Positions 37,616 through 46,805 of a stretch of DNA of 64,000 nt are shown in pieces. Each line of letters begins with the position of its first letter. The first letter of the stretch is position 1. The position numbers and the translations under genes are program-made. Below the pieces are notes generated by a model. It ran no database searches and had not been told where the DNA came from. It saw nothing but the letters and a program-made list of their open reading frames with translations. The stretch comes from Amycolatopsis cihanbeyliensis (GTDB taxonomy: Bacteria > Actinomycetota > Actinomycetes > Mycobacteriales > Pseudonocardiaceae), in assembly GCF_006715045.1 (NCBI RefSeq), contig NZ_VFML01000001.1, positions 3,068,501 through 3,132,500 on the forward strand. The letters are read 5' to 3'.

Positions 37616-39337
37616 TCAGTAGGGGCGGTCGATGACGGTGTTGGTGCTACGGGTCCAGCGGATGTAGCCGTGTTCGAAGTTGTTCCGCCTCCCGCCGGGC
37701 ACGCTGTACTCCCCGCTGGTGGGGTAGCCGAGGTACGACTTTTCCCAGCCGAGCGAGGCCCAGCGCTTCTTGATCAGTCCATATATCTCATGCGCGCCGT
37801 TTCCGGGTGACCAGTAGATCGAGCCGCCCTTGGTGAAGTGGTTGTACCGCCCCACGCCGTCCGGGGTCTTGGTCTCGTCCGTGGTGGGGTACCCCATAGG
37901 ACCCCGCTCCCAGTCCAGCGCCGCCCACTTCTTCCGGATCTCGCCCCACACCCCATGCGCCCCAGTATCGGGCGTCCAGTAGATCGAAGCGTTCTTGGTG
38001 AAATGGTTGTACCGGGCCACACCATCCGGCGTGGCGACCTCGTCCGTGGTCGGGTAGCCCATCGGCCCCCGCTCCCAGTCCAACGCCGCCCACTTCTTCC
38101 GGATCTCGCCCCACACCCCATGCGCCCCAGTATCGGGCGTCCAGTAGATCGAAGCGTTCTTGGTGAAATGGTTGTACCGGGCCACACCATCCGGCGTGGC
38201 GACCTCGTCCGTGGTCGGGTAGCCCATCGGCCCCCGCTCCCAGTCCAACGCCGCCCACTTCTTCCGGATCTCGCCCCACACCCCATGCGCCCCAGTATCG
38301 GGCGTCCAGTAGATCGAAGCGTTCTTGGAGAAGTGGTTGTACCGGGCCACACCATCCGGCGTGGCGACCTCGTCGATGGTGGGCGCACCGAACCGGCCGT
38401 GCCCACCCAGCGCGAGATACCGATCGAGGATCGGGCCGCGGATGAATGCGGTCACCTCGGTGTCCGCGGACCAGTACAGGCGGCCCCGCTCGAACTCCCG
38501 ATAGCGATACGGCCACTCCACCACCTCCGAACCGACCGGCGTGCCGATCTCGGCCTCCAGCGCCGGGTCAGTGTCGACCCGCTGCTGCAGCGGCGAACGA
38601 TCCAGCCAGCCGGTGAGGTCGTCCACCCGGGTGTCCACCGCCCCGGTACGGGTCTCCTCCACCCCAAGGCAGCCATGCTGCCAGGACCGGCTGTGGATCC
38701 CGACCAACTCCAGCCGACCCTCCACCTCCCGCACCGCCGGACCACCCGCATCACCCTTGCACAGCGCCGCGTCCTCAGCCGCCGGCTGCAAATCGATCGT
38801 GCTCGGGTTGACGCCAGCTACGGAGAACGTGCTGATGTTCAACTCGTCCGGCTGCCACACTTCAGCCGTGCGCCCGTACCCCACCACATTCAACACCTCA
38901 TCCTGCCCGGCAGGCATCGTGCTGATCGGTACCGGCGTGACGTCCAGAACCGGCTCATCCAACCGGGCCAGCACCAGATCACGATCCTCCCGCGGCACCA
39001 ACTCCACCACCGACCGCACCCGACCCTCACCCCGGCCGGAATACGCACCCCCGACCACCGCCGTAACCGGCTCCCCCGGAACACCCGGCGGGATCGGAAA
39101 CCCCTCCCCCGGATCCTCGGCGAAACAACTACTCGCCGTCACCAACCACTCGACATCGACCAACGCCGCACTACACTCCCGCTGTTGGATGTAGATCTCC
39201 GCGACGAACCCGTACTCCCCCTCAGGCGCCGGGCCACCACCCACGGCATACACCGCCCCGCCGCTCAACAAACCACCGGCAAAACCAGCAACCAACAGGC
39301 ACGAAAGCACGGTCGTGCGTCTTCTCCTGCTACGCAT
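37616..39337 (-). CDS. Secreted trypsin-fold pseudoprotease with LGFP repeats
   Basis: About 573 residues from ATG 39337, with GGGGAG seven bases before it. Residues 1-35 are a signal peptide. Residues 40-255 are a trypsin-like domain, but the His of VTAAHC is Ser70 (VTASSCF) and the nucleophile Ser of GDSGGP is Ala197 (GDAGGP); only the Asp120 (DRDLVLARL) remains. It should not cut peptides. Residues 285-573 are LGFP repeats (cell-wall or glycan binding), including three nearly identical 55-residue units with GVARYNHF and SIYWTPDTGAHGVWG. It likely sits on the envelope as a binding or inhibitor protein. Confidence 0.9.
   Translation of the reverse strand: MRSRRRRTTVLSCLLVAGFAGGLLSGGAVYAVGGGPAPEGEYGFVAEIYIQQRECSAALVDVEWLVTASSCFAEDPGEGFPIPPGVPGEPVTAVVGGAYSGRGEGRVRSVVELVPREDRDLVLARLDEPVLDVTPVPISTMPAGQDEVLNVVGYGRTAEVWQPDELNISTFSVAGVNPSTIDLQPAAEDAALCKGDAGGPAVREVEGRLELVGIHSRSWQHGCLGVEETRTGAVDTRVDDLTGWLDRSPLQQRVDTDPALEAEIGTPVGSEVVEWPYRYREFERGRLYWSADTEVTAFIRGPILDRYLALGGHGRFGAPTIDEVATPDGVARYNHFSKNASIYWTPDTGAHGVWGEIRKKWAALDWERGPMGYPTTDEVATPDGVARYNHFTKNASIYWTPDTGAHGVWGEIRKKWAALDWERGPMGYPTTDEVATPDGVARYNHFTKNASIYWTPDTGAHGVWGEIRKKWAALDWERGPMGYPTTDETKTPDGVGRYNHFTKGGSIYWSPGNGAHEIYGLIKKRWASLGWEKSYLGYPTSGEYSVPGGRRNNFEHGYIRWTRSTNTVIDRPY
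37876..38370 (-). repeat. Three 165-bp tandem repeats encoding LGFP units
   Basis: Units at 37876-38040, 38041-38205 and 38206-38370. The last two differ at only two positions and the first two at about five, so the array arose or was homogenised recently. Each codes for exactly 55 residues, keeping frame. Copy number is likely variable between strains, and assembly in this region merits care. Confidence 0.9.
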
Positions 39338-39586
39338 CCTTCCACTCCCCAATAAGTTTGACTATCATCACGAATAGGATGGTCGACCATCATCCAGATG
39401 GGCCTCATGGACTGGAACGACCGACAACAACTCGGTAGTCAACAGAACCGCCACTCGCCCGGTGAAGCTACCCCATCAGTCTGCTCGTCACATGCATCCG
39501 AACTCTGTATCGCTATCATGGGTAGCTCATACTCTTAGCAAGATCGCCACAGCATGATCGAAGACCACACCCGCATCCCTTGCCGA

Positions 39587-40126
39587 TTACTCGGCAGTCC
39601 GAATTTCCAGCAGCGTGGACGGTCCATTCTCCGGGTCCGTTCCTTCTCCCACCGACTTCCATTCATTTTTATCGATATTGACCTGCTCGATGTCACCCTT
39701 GACGTTCAAGATTGCCTGAAGATCGTGACTGTCGGCTTTGATGAGGTAGACTTCGGAGACTTCCATCGTCACATAGCCGCCCTGCGCAGTAACCGAGAAG
39801 CAGAACTCGTTGACACTCCGACTATGCACACGGATGACGTCTGCCCCGTCGACACATTCTGTGAATAGAATTCGACCGTTACCCTTCAGGAGCTCGACAC
39901 CGCTCTCGGCCAGAATTTGATCTGCGTTCGGGTAAGATGAATCCTCCACGATAACCGGCGGTTCGGTCGTCTCCGACTTCTGCTCGATCACGTCGTCGGA
40001 CCGCTGCGCCGCCGACGCAAACTCGGAACCCTCCGACATGAACAGACTCATGGCGACAACCGCACCTACCGCCACAATCGCACTGGCACACGCCGCAAGC
40101 ACGACCCGTAACCATGAACTTCGCAT
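39587..40126 (-). CDS. Secreted or membrane-anchored small protein of unknown function
   Basis: About 179 residues from ATG 40126 (an upstream ATG at 40147 is possible). Residues 5-30 form a signal peptide or N-terminal anchor, followed by a Ser/Glu/Thr-rich linker. Residues 80-160 look like a compact beta-rich domain with two Cys (FTECVDG, EFCFSV) that could form a disulfide, and a VTMEVSEVYLI strand. I recognise no family. GC is lower than the core genes. It is divergent from the large toxin gene; the link is only positional. Confidence 0.65.
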   Translation of the reverse strand: MRSSWLRVVLAACASAIVAVGAVVAMSLFMSEGSEFASAAQRSDDVIEQKSETTEPPVIVEDSSYPNADQILAESGVELLKGNGRILFTECVDGADVIRVHSRSVNEFCFSVTAQGGYVTMEVSEVYLIKADSHDLQAILNVKGDIEQVNIDKNEWKSVGEGTDPENGPSTLLEIRTAE

Positions 40127-40408
40127 TGCTGAATTCCCCTCGTTCACTCATTCGCATTGGACCATCCGGAGCAAGATGTTGGTCCCTTTACTGATTTGCC
40201 GCATTAGCGGATAGCAGCCAGCAACCATATATGCAGAACCCAACCCGGATACTCAACTGTGATTTAAGTCACATTCCATGCTTTCCCATTTACCTGACTG
40301 ATCCGAGTCTTCTAGAATCCAGAACCCATGCGCGCCCAATGACTATTTCGACCCGAGAATTTGCGGTCGTCGATCATTGCCGTTGTCCGTATGATCAGAA
40401 ACCACTTG

Positions 40409-40414
40409 TATAAT
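40409..40414 (+). promoter_or_regulatory. Consensus -10 element (TATAAT) of the toxin gene
   Basis: A perfect TATAAT 50 bases before the toxin start; TTGTCC at 40383-40388 could be the -35 with an over-long 20-base spacer. Perfect -10 boxes are uncommon in this GC-rich sequence. Confidence 0.5.
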
Positions 40415-40431
40415 CTTTAGTGTGTTGTCGA

Positions 40432-40446
40432 GCAGCTGTTAGCTGC
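40432..40446 (+). promoter_or_regulatory. 5'-leader hairpin before the toxin ribosome site
   Basis: GCAGCT-GTT-AGCTGC forms a six-pair stem five bases before AGGGGGA. It might tune translation; a role is unproven. Confidence 0.35.
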
Positions 40447-40463
40447 AATTTCAGGGGGACTCA

Positions 40464-43400
40464 ATGGAAAACGGACTCGTTATCCTGAGACGCGTCGTCC
40501 TAGCAATCTTCGCGCTCTTGATCGTTACATCGAGTGTTCTGGCGCCGACCGCGGCGACCGAGCCGACGTCACCGACCGACCGAGCCAAGGCGGTCGAATT
40601 GCTTACAACGGGTGGTCCTGGGGTTTCCCGGGCAGCCGAGGTTGCTCTGACCGGTACCGACGCGCAACTACGCGAGTTCCTCGATACGGGCTACCAGGTG
40701 GCTGCGGAGCACGATGATCGCGTCCGGGTGGCCCAACTGCTCACCATCGGTGGCCCCGGCGTCAAGCAGTCAGCTGGTACGGTACTTTCCGGTTCCGCTG
40801 ACGACCTGCGTTCCTACCTGGATGGGGGTTGGCGCGGCCCTTGGGCTGAGGACGAGCGCGTCCGAGTCGCGCAGATCATGCACGCTGGTGGCCGCGGTGT
40901 GCGGGAAGCGGCGCAGCAGGCGTTAGACGGCGATACGGAGGATGTGACGGAGTTCCTGCTCGCTCAACAGTATGTCGCGCGCGAGCATGACGATCGGGTT
41001 CGGGTAGCGCAGATCATGCACTCCGGTGGCCCGAACGTCCAGCGGGCTGCTCAGGTTGCGCTGAACGGCTCCATCGGGGACATCCGCGACTTCCTCGAGC
41101 GCGGTCAGCACATTGCCAGGGCACGCGACCAGGAGACCGCCACGGTCGCCAGGCTGGCAGAGCTGGCCAAGTCGTCTGGCGAGACGGCCGCCAGGGAAAC
41201 CGCTGGCGCGAAGGAAGCTTCGGCCCGCGCCGTGGAGGCGGCGAGATTGGCTAAGGAAGCCGCACAACGGGCCGCAGCGGAGATGGAAGCGGCCAAGGGC
41301 GAGGCCGTCCGTGCCGCGAGCGCGGCGGGCCGGGCGGCGGATGCGGCAACTCGCGCTGCCCAAGCCGCCGAGGTCGCGATCGGCGCGGCTAACGCTGCCA
41401 ATAACGCCGCCAGGGTAGCGGCCAACGCTTCATCCAGGGCGTCGACCGCTGCCGCACTGGCCGGTCAGGCCGCCGCCCGCGCCTACAATGCCGCGGCCGC
41501 GGCTGTCGGAGACAAGGGTAAGGCTGCCCAAGCGCGGGCAGCAGCCGAGACCGCCAGGGACGTAGCAAAGAGTGCCAGGGTCGCGGCAGGGGCCGCCGAC
41601 AAGGCGATCGACGCCGTACGCGCCGCTATCGACGCCGGCCGTGCCGCGCTGAGCGCGGCCGGGCACGCCGACACCGCGGGCTCCGCCGCGGGCGAAGCCG
41701 AAAAGTACGCCGACGAGGCAGGCGCCGAAGCGGCGCGGGCGACCAGGGCGGCCGCCGACGCGCGGCGGTTGGCCGCGGAGGCCACGAGGGCAGCCAACCG
41801 GGCGACCGCGCTGGCTAACGAAGCTGCCCGCGCCGCAGCCGAAGCCAGAGACGCGGCCAACCGGGCGGCGGAACACGCCGAGGCAGCCGCGCGCGCCGCC
41901 GACGAAGCAGCAGACAGGGCCGGAGAGGCCGACGACGCGGCCAGGGAAGCGACGGCGCACGCCAACGCGGCCATCGAAGCTGCCAATGCCGCCACCACGG
42001 CCGCCAATCAAGCCCGTGCAGTCGAGGAGAAGGCGCGCCAGGCTGAGGACGAACAGCTCAGGGCCCACACCGCGGAGAAGGTGCGTCAGGCCGAGGAAGC
42101 CAAAGAGGCCGCTGATGCCAGGCAGGCCGAACTGGACTGGGAACAGGCCGAACAGACACGGCTGGACGAAGAGACCAAACGACTGATCGCCGAGGCATCC
42201 GCACCGGACGCTTCGCCACAGACAGTGCTTATCAACGGCCGCAAGATCGCCGCTCGGCTGATTCGGACCGGAGGTCCGTGGTCGGCGGAGGCCGCGACCA
42301 CAGCGCTGACCGGCGGGGAATCCGACGTCCGGCTGTATGTGCAGGACCAGCGGATCACTGCAGCGGAACAGGACGACCGCGCCCGCGTCGAATACCTGGC
42401 GGCTCGCAGCGACAACCCGGCGTTCGTGGAGGCGGCCGAGGCCGCGCTGGCTAGCAACTACCAGGACGTCCTGGAGTTCCTGCGTACCAGGAACTATCCG
42501 GGCAAGGACGACGACGATCGGGTCAAGATCGCCCAGTTGATGGCAGACGGCGGGCCCGCGATGAAGGCCGCTGCCCAGGAAGCACTGGACGGGACCGCGG
42601 AGGACCGTCGCCAGTTCCTGGAAAGTGGCCAATACACCGCGGCCGAGCACGACAACCGGATCGAGGTCGCGCAGCTCATGGACGCCGGCGGCCGCGAGGT
42701 CAAGGCCGCCGCGGAGATCGCGCTCGCCGGTCCCACCTCCTACCTGGAAGACTTCCTCCAAGTCGAGTATTTCAAGGCGAAGCGCCGCGACCTCGACTAC
42801 GCCACTCACGTCGCTGAAGTGCGCTACTTCGTCGCCGAAGCCGCCAGGGCCGCCGCACACGCACAGCAACTCGCCGCCGAGGCCGCCGAGGCAGCGGCGA
42901 TAGCCCGCGACGCGGCGGAGGAAGCAGCAGGGTATGCTCGCCAGGCTCGTGAATCGGCGGACCAGGCGCAAGGATACGCCGACGAAGCGGCCCAATCGGC
43001 CGCGCAGGCACAGGAGTCAGCCAACCAGGCGGCCGCCTCGGCTCGCGCGGCCCGCAACGCCGAAGCTTCCGCGCACGAGGCCGCCAGCAGAGCCGCGCAT
43101 TCCGCAGCTCAGGCCAGAGCGTCCGCCGCACGGGCCCGTAACCACGCCAACACCGCGGCCGCCCATGCCGCACGAGCCCGCGCCGCAGCAGAGGCCGCGG
43201 GCAAGGACGCCGAGGCGGCAACCGCCGCGGCCGACGAAGCGTGGCAGCACTACCTGCAACTGCGCAAGCAGGAGCAGACCACGCCGCCCTCGTCGGACCC
43301 GGACCAGCAGGTCAGCATCGCCGAGTTCGAGAACGGTTCATACCTAATCCACGCCGACGGCTTGTGCTACCTCAACGGCATAGCGCTGTCCAGCAGCTAC

Positions 43401-44048
43401 AACGGTGAAGCATGCAACGCACTAGCTCGCGACTTCGACAACTGGCTCGCCGGCTTCGCGTTCTTCATCAACTGGGACGGCCTGAAAGGCGCAGCCGATG
43501 CCAACGCCCGCCTACTCAAACTCTACTGCACCATCAAGAAGGGCTCTTGCAGTAGCGGCCTGGAGACCCTACTGCGAGACCTGAAGAACGCACCGCTCGC
43601 GATTCCAGAAAACGGGCCAGGAGCCGTCGCCGGCGGAGGATTCGGCCGAATCATTGGCTCCGGCAAGATCGCCAATCTCAGCAAGTATCTCGACGACTTC
43701 GCACAGCAGGCCGCCCGAGGCTGGCTACCGGAGGCGGTGCTCGCGAAGATCCCGAAAGACTGGAAGGCCGCCATACCTAACGGCAAGTGGAGGCCGGAAA
43801 CGAACACTAAGCAAGGGGTGCGTTGGTTCGGACCGAACCGCGACGCGCAGGGCATCCGCATCGACCGGGGAAACCCGACACACGAGCATCCGTCACAACG
43901 AGTGGATCATGTGGTCGTCCGCGACGGAGGCCAGTTCGTCGGCCCGAACGGGAAACGGTATCCTCCAAACTCATCGCCCAAGAAGAATCCGGAATTGCAT
44001 ATCCCGCTAACCGACTGGCTGAAATGGTCTCAGTGGAACAAACCATGA
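40464..44048 (+). CDS. ALF-repeat, alanine-rich secreted polymorphic toxin
   Basis: A 1194-residue protein. Residues 1-32 are a signal peptide. Residues 35-215 and about 590-770 are ALF-type repeats with the recurring RVRVAQ(I/L)M..GG..V..AA..AL pattern. Residues 225-565 and 780-925 are Ala-rich coiled coils. A Cys-containing linker follows. The last 77 residues (GVRWFGP, GIRIDRGNP, RVDHVVVRDGG, NGKRYP, HIPLTDWLKWSQWNKP) match the short C-terminal toxin tips, probably RNase-like, of polymorphic toxins; I cannot fix the family. Family knowledge: ALF-Ala-rich stalks expose variable toxin tips from actinobacteria. The next gene overlaps by four bases and is likely its immunity protein. Confidence 0.87.
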   Translation: MENGLVILRRVVLAIFALLIVTSSVLAPTAATEPTSPTDRAKAVELLTTGGPGVSRAAEVALTGTDAQLREFLDTGYQVAAEHDDRVRVAQLLTIGGPGVKQSAGTVLSGSADDLRSYLDGGWRGPWAEDERVRVAQIMHAGGRGVREAAQQALDGDTEDVTEFLLAQQYVAREHDDRVRVAQIMHSGGPNVQRAAQVALNGSIGDIRDFLERGQHIARARDQETATVARLAELAKSSGETAARETAGAKEASARAVEAARLAKEAAQRAAAEMEAAKGEAVRAASAAGRAADAATRAAQAAEVAIGAANAANNAARVAANASSRASTAAALAGQAAARAYNAAAAAVGDKGKAAQARAAAETARDVAKSARVAAGAADKAIDAVRAAIDAGRAALSAAGHADTAGSAAGEAEKYADEAGAEAARATRAAADARRLAAEATRAANRATALANEAARAAAEARDAANRAAEHAEAAARAADEAADRAGEADDAAREATAHANAAIEAANAATTAANQARAVEEKARQAEDEQLRAHTAEKVRQAEEAKEAADARQAELDWEQAEQTRLDEETKRLIAEASAPDASPQTVLINGRKIAARLIRTGGPWSAEAATTALTGGESDVRLYVQDQRITAAEQDDRARVEYLAARSDNPAFVEAAEAALASNYQDVLEFLRTRNYPGKDDDDRVKIAQLMADGGPAMKAAAQEALDGTAEDRRQFLESGQYTAAEHDNRIEVAQLMDAGGREVKAAAEIALAGPTSYLEDFLQVEYFKAKRRDLDYATHVAEVRYFVAEAARAAAHAQQLAAEAAEAAAIARDAAEEAAGYARQARESADQAQGYADEAAQSAAQAQESANQAAASARAARNAEASAHEAASRAAHSAAQARASAARARNHANTAAAHAARARAAAEAAGKDAEAATAAADEAWQHYLQLRKQEQTTPPSSDPDQQVSIAEFENGSYLIHADGLCYLNGIALSSSYNGEACNALARDFDNWLAGFAFFINWDGLKGAADANARLLKLYCTIKKGSCSSGLETLLRDLKNAPLAIPENGPGAVAGGGFGRIIGSGKIANLSKYLDDFAQQAARGWLPEAVLAKIPKDWKAAIPNGKWRPETNTKQGVRWFGPNRDAQGIRIDRGNPTHEHPSQRVDHVVVRDGGQFVGPNGKRYPPNSSPKKNPELHIPLTDWLKWSQWNKP

Positions 44049-44425
44049 CACAGGTTCGTTTTCCCGGCATGCGTACCGTGGTAGTCGAAGCCGTTGAGCA
44101 CCTCGCCGACGCCGAGTACCAGCAGCAGGTATGGGTACGAAAGGAGCATCCGCACGAACAAATGCCCTACACCACCGACGATGCGGTGCACGCCCTCTAC
44201 GACGACACCTCCGTCTTCGAGGAACCAGAGCACGCTGTCGGCAATGTGCTGCGCAACAAGGAGGAAGCTGAGGCATTGCAGCCATTGAAGCGAGCCCTGG
44301 ACACCGTGTTCGACGAGCTAGGCACCGATCTCGACGACGCGGAGTATGCGACCGCACCGCAGTGGGCCGTCGTCGTCGCGACCGCCCGCTCAGCGCTGGC
44401 CGTGCTGAGGGCATCCGAGCCATAA
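44045..44425 (+). CDS. SCO4402-like protein, probable immunity to the upstream toxin
   Basis: A 126-residue soluble, acidic protein. Its pattern (FPGMRTVVVEAVEHLAD, YQQQVWVRKEHPHE, HALYDDTSVFEEPE, VGNVLRNKEEAEALQPL) resembles SCO4402-family proteins often found behind secreted polymorphic toxins. The ATG overlaps the toxin stop (ATGA), so the two are translationally coupled, which strongly supports an immunity role. A hairpin terminator follows the stop. Confidence 0.72.
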   Translation: MTQVRFPGMRTVVVEAVEHLADAEYQQQVWVRKEHPHEQMPYTTDDAVHALYDDTSVFEEPEHAVGNVLRNKEEAEALQPLKRALDTVFDELGTDLDDAEYATAPQWAVVVATARSALAVLRASEP

Positions 44426-44433
44426 ACGACGAG

Positions 44434-44468
44434 AGGGTCGCTCGCTGACATACTCGGCGAGCGGCCTT
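44434..44468 (+). terminator. Hairpin with short T run after the immunity gene
   Basis: GGTCGCTCGC (44436-44445) pairs with GCGAGCGGCC (44457-44466), ten pairs including one G-T, followed by TTT. It sits 11 bases after the immunity stop, as expected for an intrinsic terminator. Confidence 0.65.
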
Positions 44469-44751
44469 TCCTCGCGGCGGCAGAACCCGCAGGTGATCGC
44501 GACCAACAAAGCTGCCACACCGACGGCGGCCGGGGCGAGGCACTCGGCCACAGACTCACCCGCGTAGCCGAACAAATCGATCACCTCGGCGTACCTGCCC
44601 TCCCTTGCGGCAGGCTGCGAATTCCTGCAGGATCAATGGCATACGCCCGCAACACACCCAAGTTCTTCTAAGATAGGGCGCGAACTATCCCTTTCAGGAG
44701 CCAACGCCAAGCGGATGTCCGGTCGCGAAACAAGGAAGATAACACGAAGGC
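44469..44751. other. Non-coding stretch between immunity gene and first remnant
   Basis: I see no supported gene in this 283-base stretch. A minus-strand open frame (44390-44584) crosses the terminator and is not credible. Local GC is lower than average. Confidence 0.4.
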
Positions 44752-45142
44752 ATGAAAATTAATTCAACAGATGACAAAGTGAAGGATCGTTTTCGGACGA
44801 GGAAGAGGACCTACCGACTTTCGGCGAGTTCCTGGAAATCCTCGGCTGGTCCATGGCCACCAACAGCGAGTTCGTGGACGACTTGCCGTTTCCCGTGACG
44901 TTCAAGGCGAGGGACAGCGACCACCGTTGGTACCATAATGATCCGTCCGATCGCGTCGCAGGGCTCAACGACAGCACGTTCAATGAGGCGTCGTATTTCT
45001 GGCATTCCTCACGGAACGAGCCCACAGCGTCAGCGAGAAGCTCGCCGCTCCGGCGGACCTCGCCAGCTACGTCCTCCAGACCCTCAAGGCGTCGACAGTT
45101 GCCTTCGCCGACGTCACTAGCCCTGATCTTTCGCGTGGCTGA
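44752..45142 (+). pseudogene. Frameshifted small gene remnant, possibly immunity-like
   Basis: The frame open from 44775 reads a coherent acidic protein: DEEDLPTFGEFLEILGW, FVDDLPFPVTFKARD and WYHNDPSDRVAGLNDSTFNEAS. After about 45000 it turns into Ser/Arg-rich nonsense. From there the frame shifted by one base reads SEKLAAPADLASYVLQTL and STVAFADVTSPDLSRG to a stop at 45142. One indel near 45000-45045 thus breaks the gene. ATG 44752 is in a third frame, so the true start is uncertain. The protein family is not recognised. Its place behind a toxin/immunity pair and beside an IS suggests orphan immunity or toxin-locus cargo. Confidence 0.6.
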
Positions 45143-46752
45143 CGTGCTGGCCTGATCGGGTTCGGATTGGGTTTTTGATGGTGTTTCTGGTCGTGGGGCG
45201 TGGTTGGCGGCCCGTTCAGCGGGTTGGCTGCCGGGTTCCACGGGCCCGGATGGATGTCCCTTCGTTGGTTGTTGGGGCGGGTTTGGGCTGGTCAGCCGGG
45301 GTGTAGGCGGGCGAGTGCGGTGGTGATCAGTCTGGTCCAGGGCCAGTGTTTGGCGAACCGGAGCTGGGTTTGCCGTGCGTGGCGGGCCAGCCGCGCGGTG
45401 GGGGAAAACAGCCGCAGGCGCAGGCGTTTGGGTTCCCAGCGGCGCGCGTCGTGGCCGTGGAGGGCGAGCGTCTGTATCCAGGCGGTGAGCTCAGCCGCGA
45501 GGCAGATGATCTCGATCCAGATCCGGTTGGCGTCGAAACCGTGCAGAGGTAGGTTGGCAAGCCCGGTGTCTTTCGCGGTGCGGATGCGGTCTTCGCAGCG
45601 GGCGCGGCGGCGGTGCCGCAGCTCAAGATCCGGCAGTTGGCCGCGGGTGGTGTTGGTGGCGAACGCGGTCAGCCGCAGCCCGTTACGGTCGGTGAACCGC
45701 AGTTGCGCGCCGGGGTGCGGGTGTTCGGCGCGGACGATGACGCGCATGCCGGGGGGCCAGCCGGGCAGGTCGATCAACCCGGTCAGCTCCGCCACCCACG
45801 CCCCGTCCCGGACCTGGCCGTGGCGTCGTAGGCGGGCGTCCACACATGCTCAGGGATCTTCTCGACCGCGGCAGCGGTGGTCTCGGTGAGGGTGAACCCG
45901 ACCGAGTACTGCAACCGCCGCTGGTGGCAGTAGCGCACGAAGTCATGTGTTCCGCCGCCGGAATCGGTGCGCACCAACACTTTTCTGCCGACCCGATAGC
46001 CCGGTTGGAACGGCAGCTGCGTCAACGCGTCCGCCAGCACCTGCTGGTGATCGGCCGCGGTGTTGGAACCGGCGTTGCCCGGCCGCAACATCACCACCAG
46101 CGGCTCACCGGTCCCGTCGACACCGTGGTCGGCCCACGCACCCAACGGATGAAACCCGTACCCCTGCTTGAAGTTCGGTGCGGCGCGTTCCTTGTCCGAG
46201 TGCGCGGTCACCAGCGTGGCATCCAGGTCAATGATGAGCGGATCGTCGGCGTCGATCCCGTGATCGGGTGCGTGGTCACTGGCGCGTTCCCACGCCACAC
46301 CACATTACGTGCCGCGGCGCGCGCGGACCGGATGGCCGTCACCGCCGTGCCCGCGTCGTCGGCCAGTGTGGTGATCAACCGGGAGACGGTCGGATCCGAC
46401 GCCACCCGCCCAAATACGCCCGGTTCGGCCCGCAGCAGGCCGACATCGGCCAGGCAGTCGCCGCCCAGCGCGACCGCGATCGCCACATCCAGCACGATCT
46501 TGCCCGGATCGTGCACGGCCAGGGGTTCTCGCCACGGTGACAACGCCCTCGACAACGCGCCCGTCAGCCCGACCGCGTCGGCCGTGCGCAGCAGCAACAC
46601 CGCCCCGGCCTGCGACACGACACCCGAACCCGACCCGCCTACCACCAGCCGCGGATACGGCGACCTACACTTACTCACCTGAATGGTGCTCCTGAACCTG
46701 CGACCAATACGACCTTCGACAAGCCGTATCATCGCAGCTCAGAGCACCATTC
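45143..46752 (-). mobile_element. Degenerate IS1380-type insertion element
   Basis: The segment is filled by a broken IS1380-family transposase. The right edge holds an 11-base sequence GAATGGTGCTC at 46681 and its inverse at 46742-46752, which may belong to the terminal region. I could not find a matching left terminal repeat or a target duplication, so the limits are approximate. It separates two damaged small genes. Confidence 0.6.
45292..46678 (-). pseudogene. IS1380-family transposase, two frameshifts
   Basis: Reading from GTG 46678, the protein runs in three frames. N-terminal part: VLLLRTADAVGLTGAL, KIVLDVAIAVALGGDC, SDPTVSRLI. Middle part from about 46295: PLIIDLDATLVTAHSDKE (first DDE Asp), YGFHPLGAW, VRTDSGGGTHDF (second Asp). 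C-terminal part from about 45830: YR-like ADLTGLIDL, ANRIWIEIICLAAEL and the family-typical end WPWTRLITTALARL. Two indels therefore inactivate it unless programmed or sequencing errors. Family length is about 460 residues, which the sum matches. Confidence 0.85.
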
Positions 46753-46805
46753 TCCTTCCACGGCACGCCGCCAAACCCTCACTCCCGCGAAAGCCCGGGG
46801 CTAGC

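Larger units (their letters stand above)
40148..40463. other. 316-bp divergent intergenic region before the toxin gene
   Basis: AT-rich relative to the rest of the window, with no convincing gene. It contains a consensus -10 box at 40409-40414, a small hairpin at 40432-40446 and the toxin ribosome site near 40452. Its composition adds to the impression of acquired DNA. Confidence 0.5.

Noticed and set aside
37876..38370. Regular repeats considered as a CRISPR array
   Set aside because: Units are 165 bp, contiguous without spacers, and encode LGFP repeats.
37838..39355. 505-residue plus-strand frame across the LGFP gene
   Set aside because: Antisense shadow; repetitive Arg/Pro/His protein, while the minus strand gives recognisable domains and a signal peptide.
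41430..42995. 521-residue minus-strand frame
   Set aside because: Shadow of the Ala-rich coiled coil, where GCN codons keep several frames open.
40409..44048. Toxin region considered as a phage or conjugative element
   Set aside because: No integrase, att-like duplication, tRNA or phage structural gene is nearby.
44390..44584. Small minus-strand frame with a hydrophobic stretch
   Set aside because: It runs through the terminator hairpin and into the immunity gene; no ribosome site.
44759..45241. 160-residue minus-strand frame over the first remnant
   Set aside because: The plus strand gives coherent protein in two frames; the minus frame is Ser/Arg-rich.
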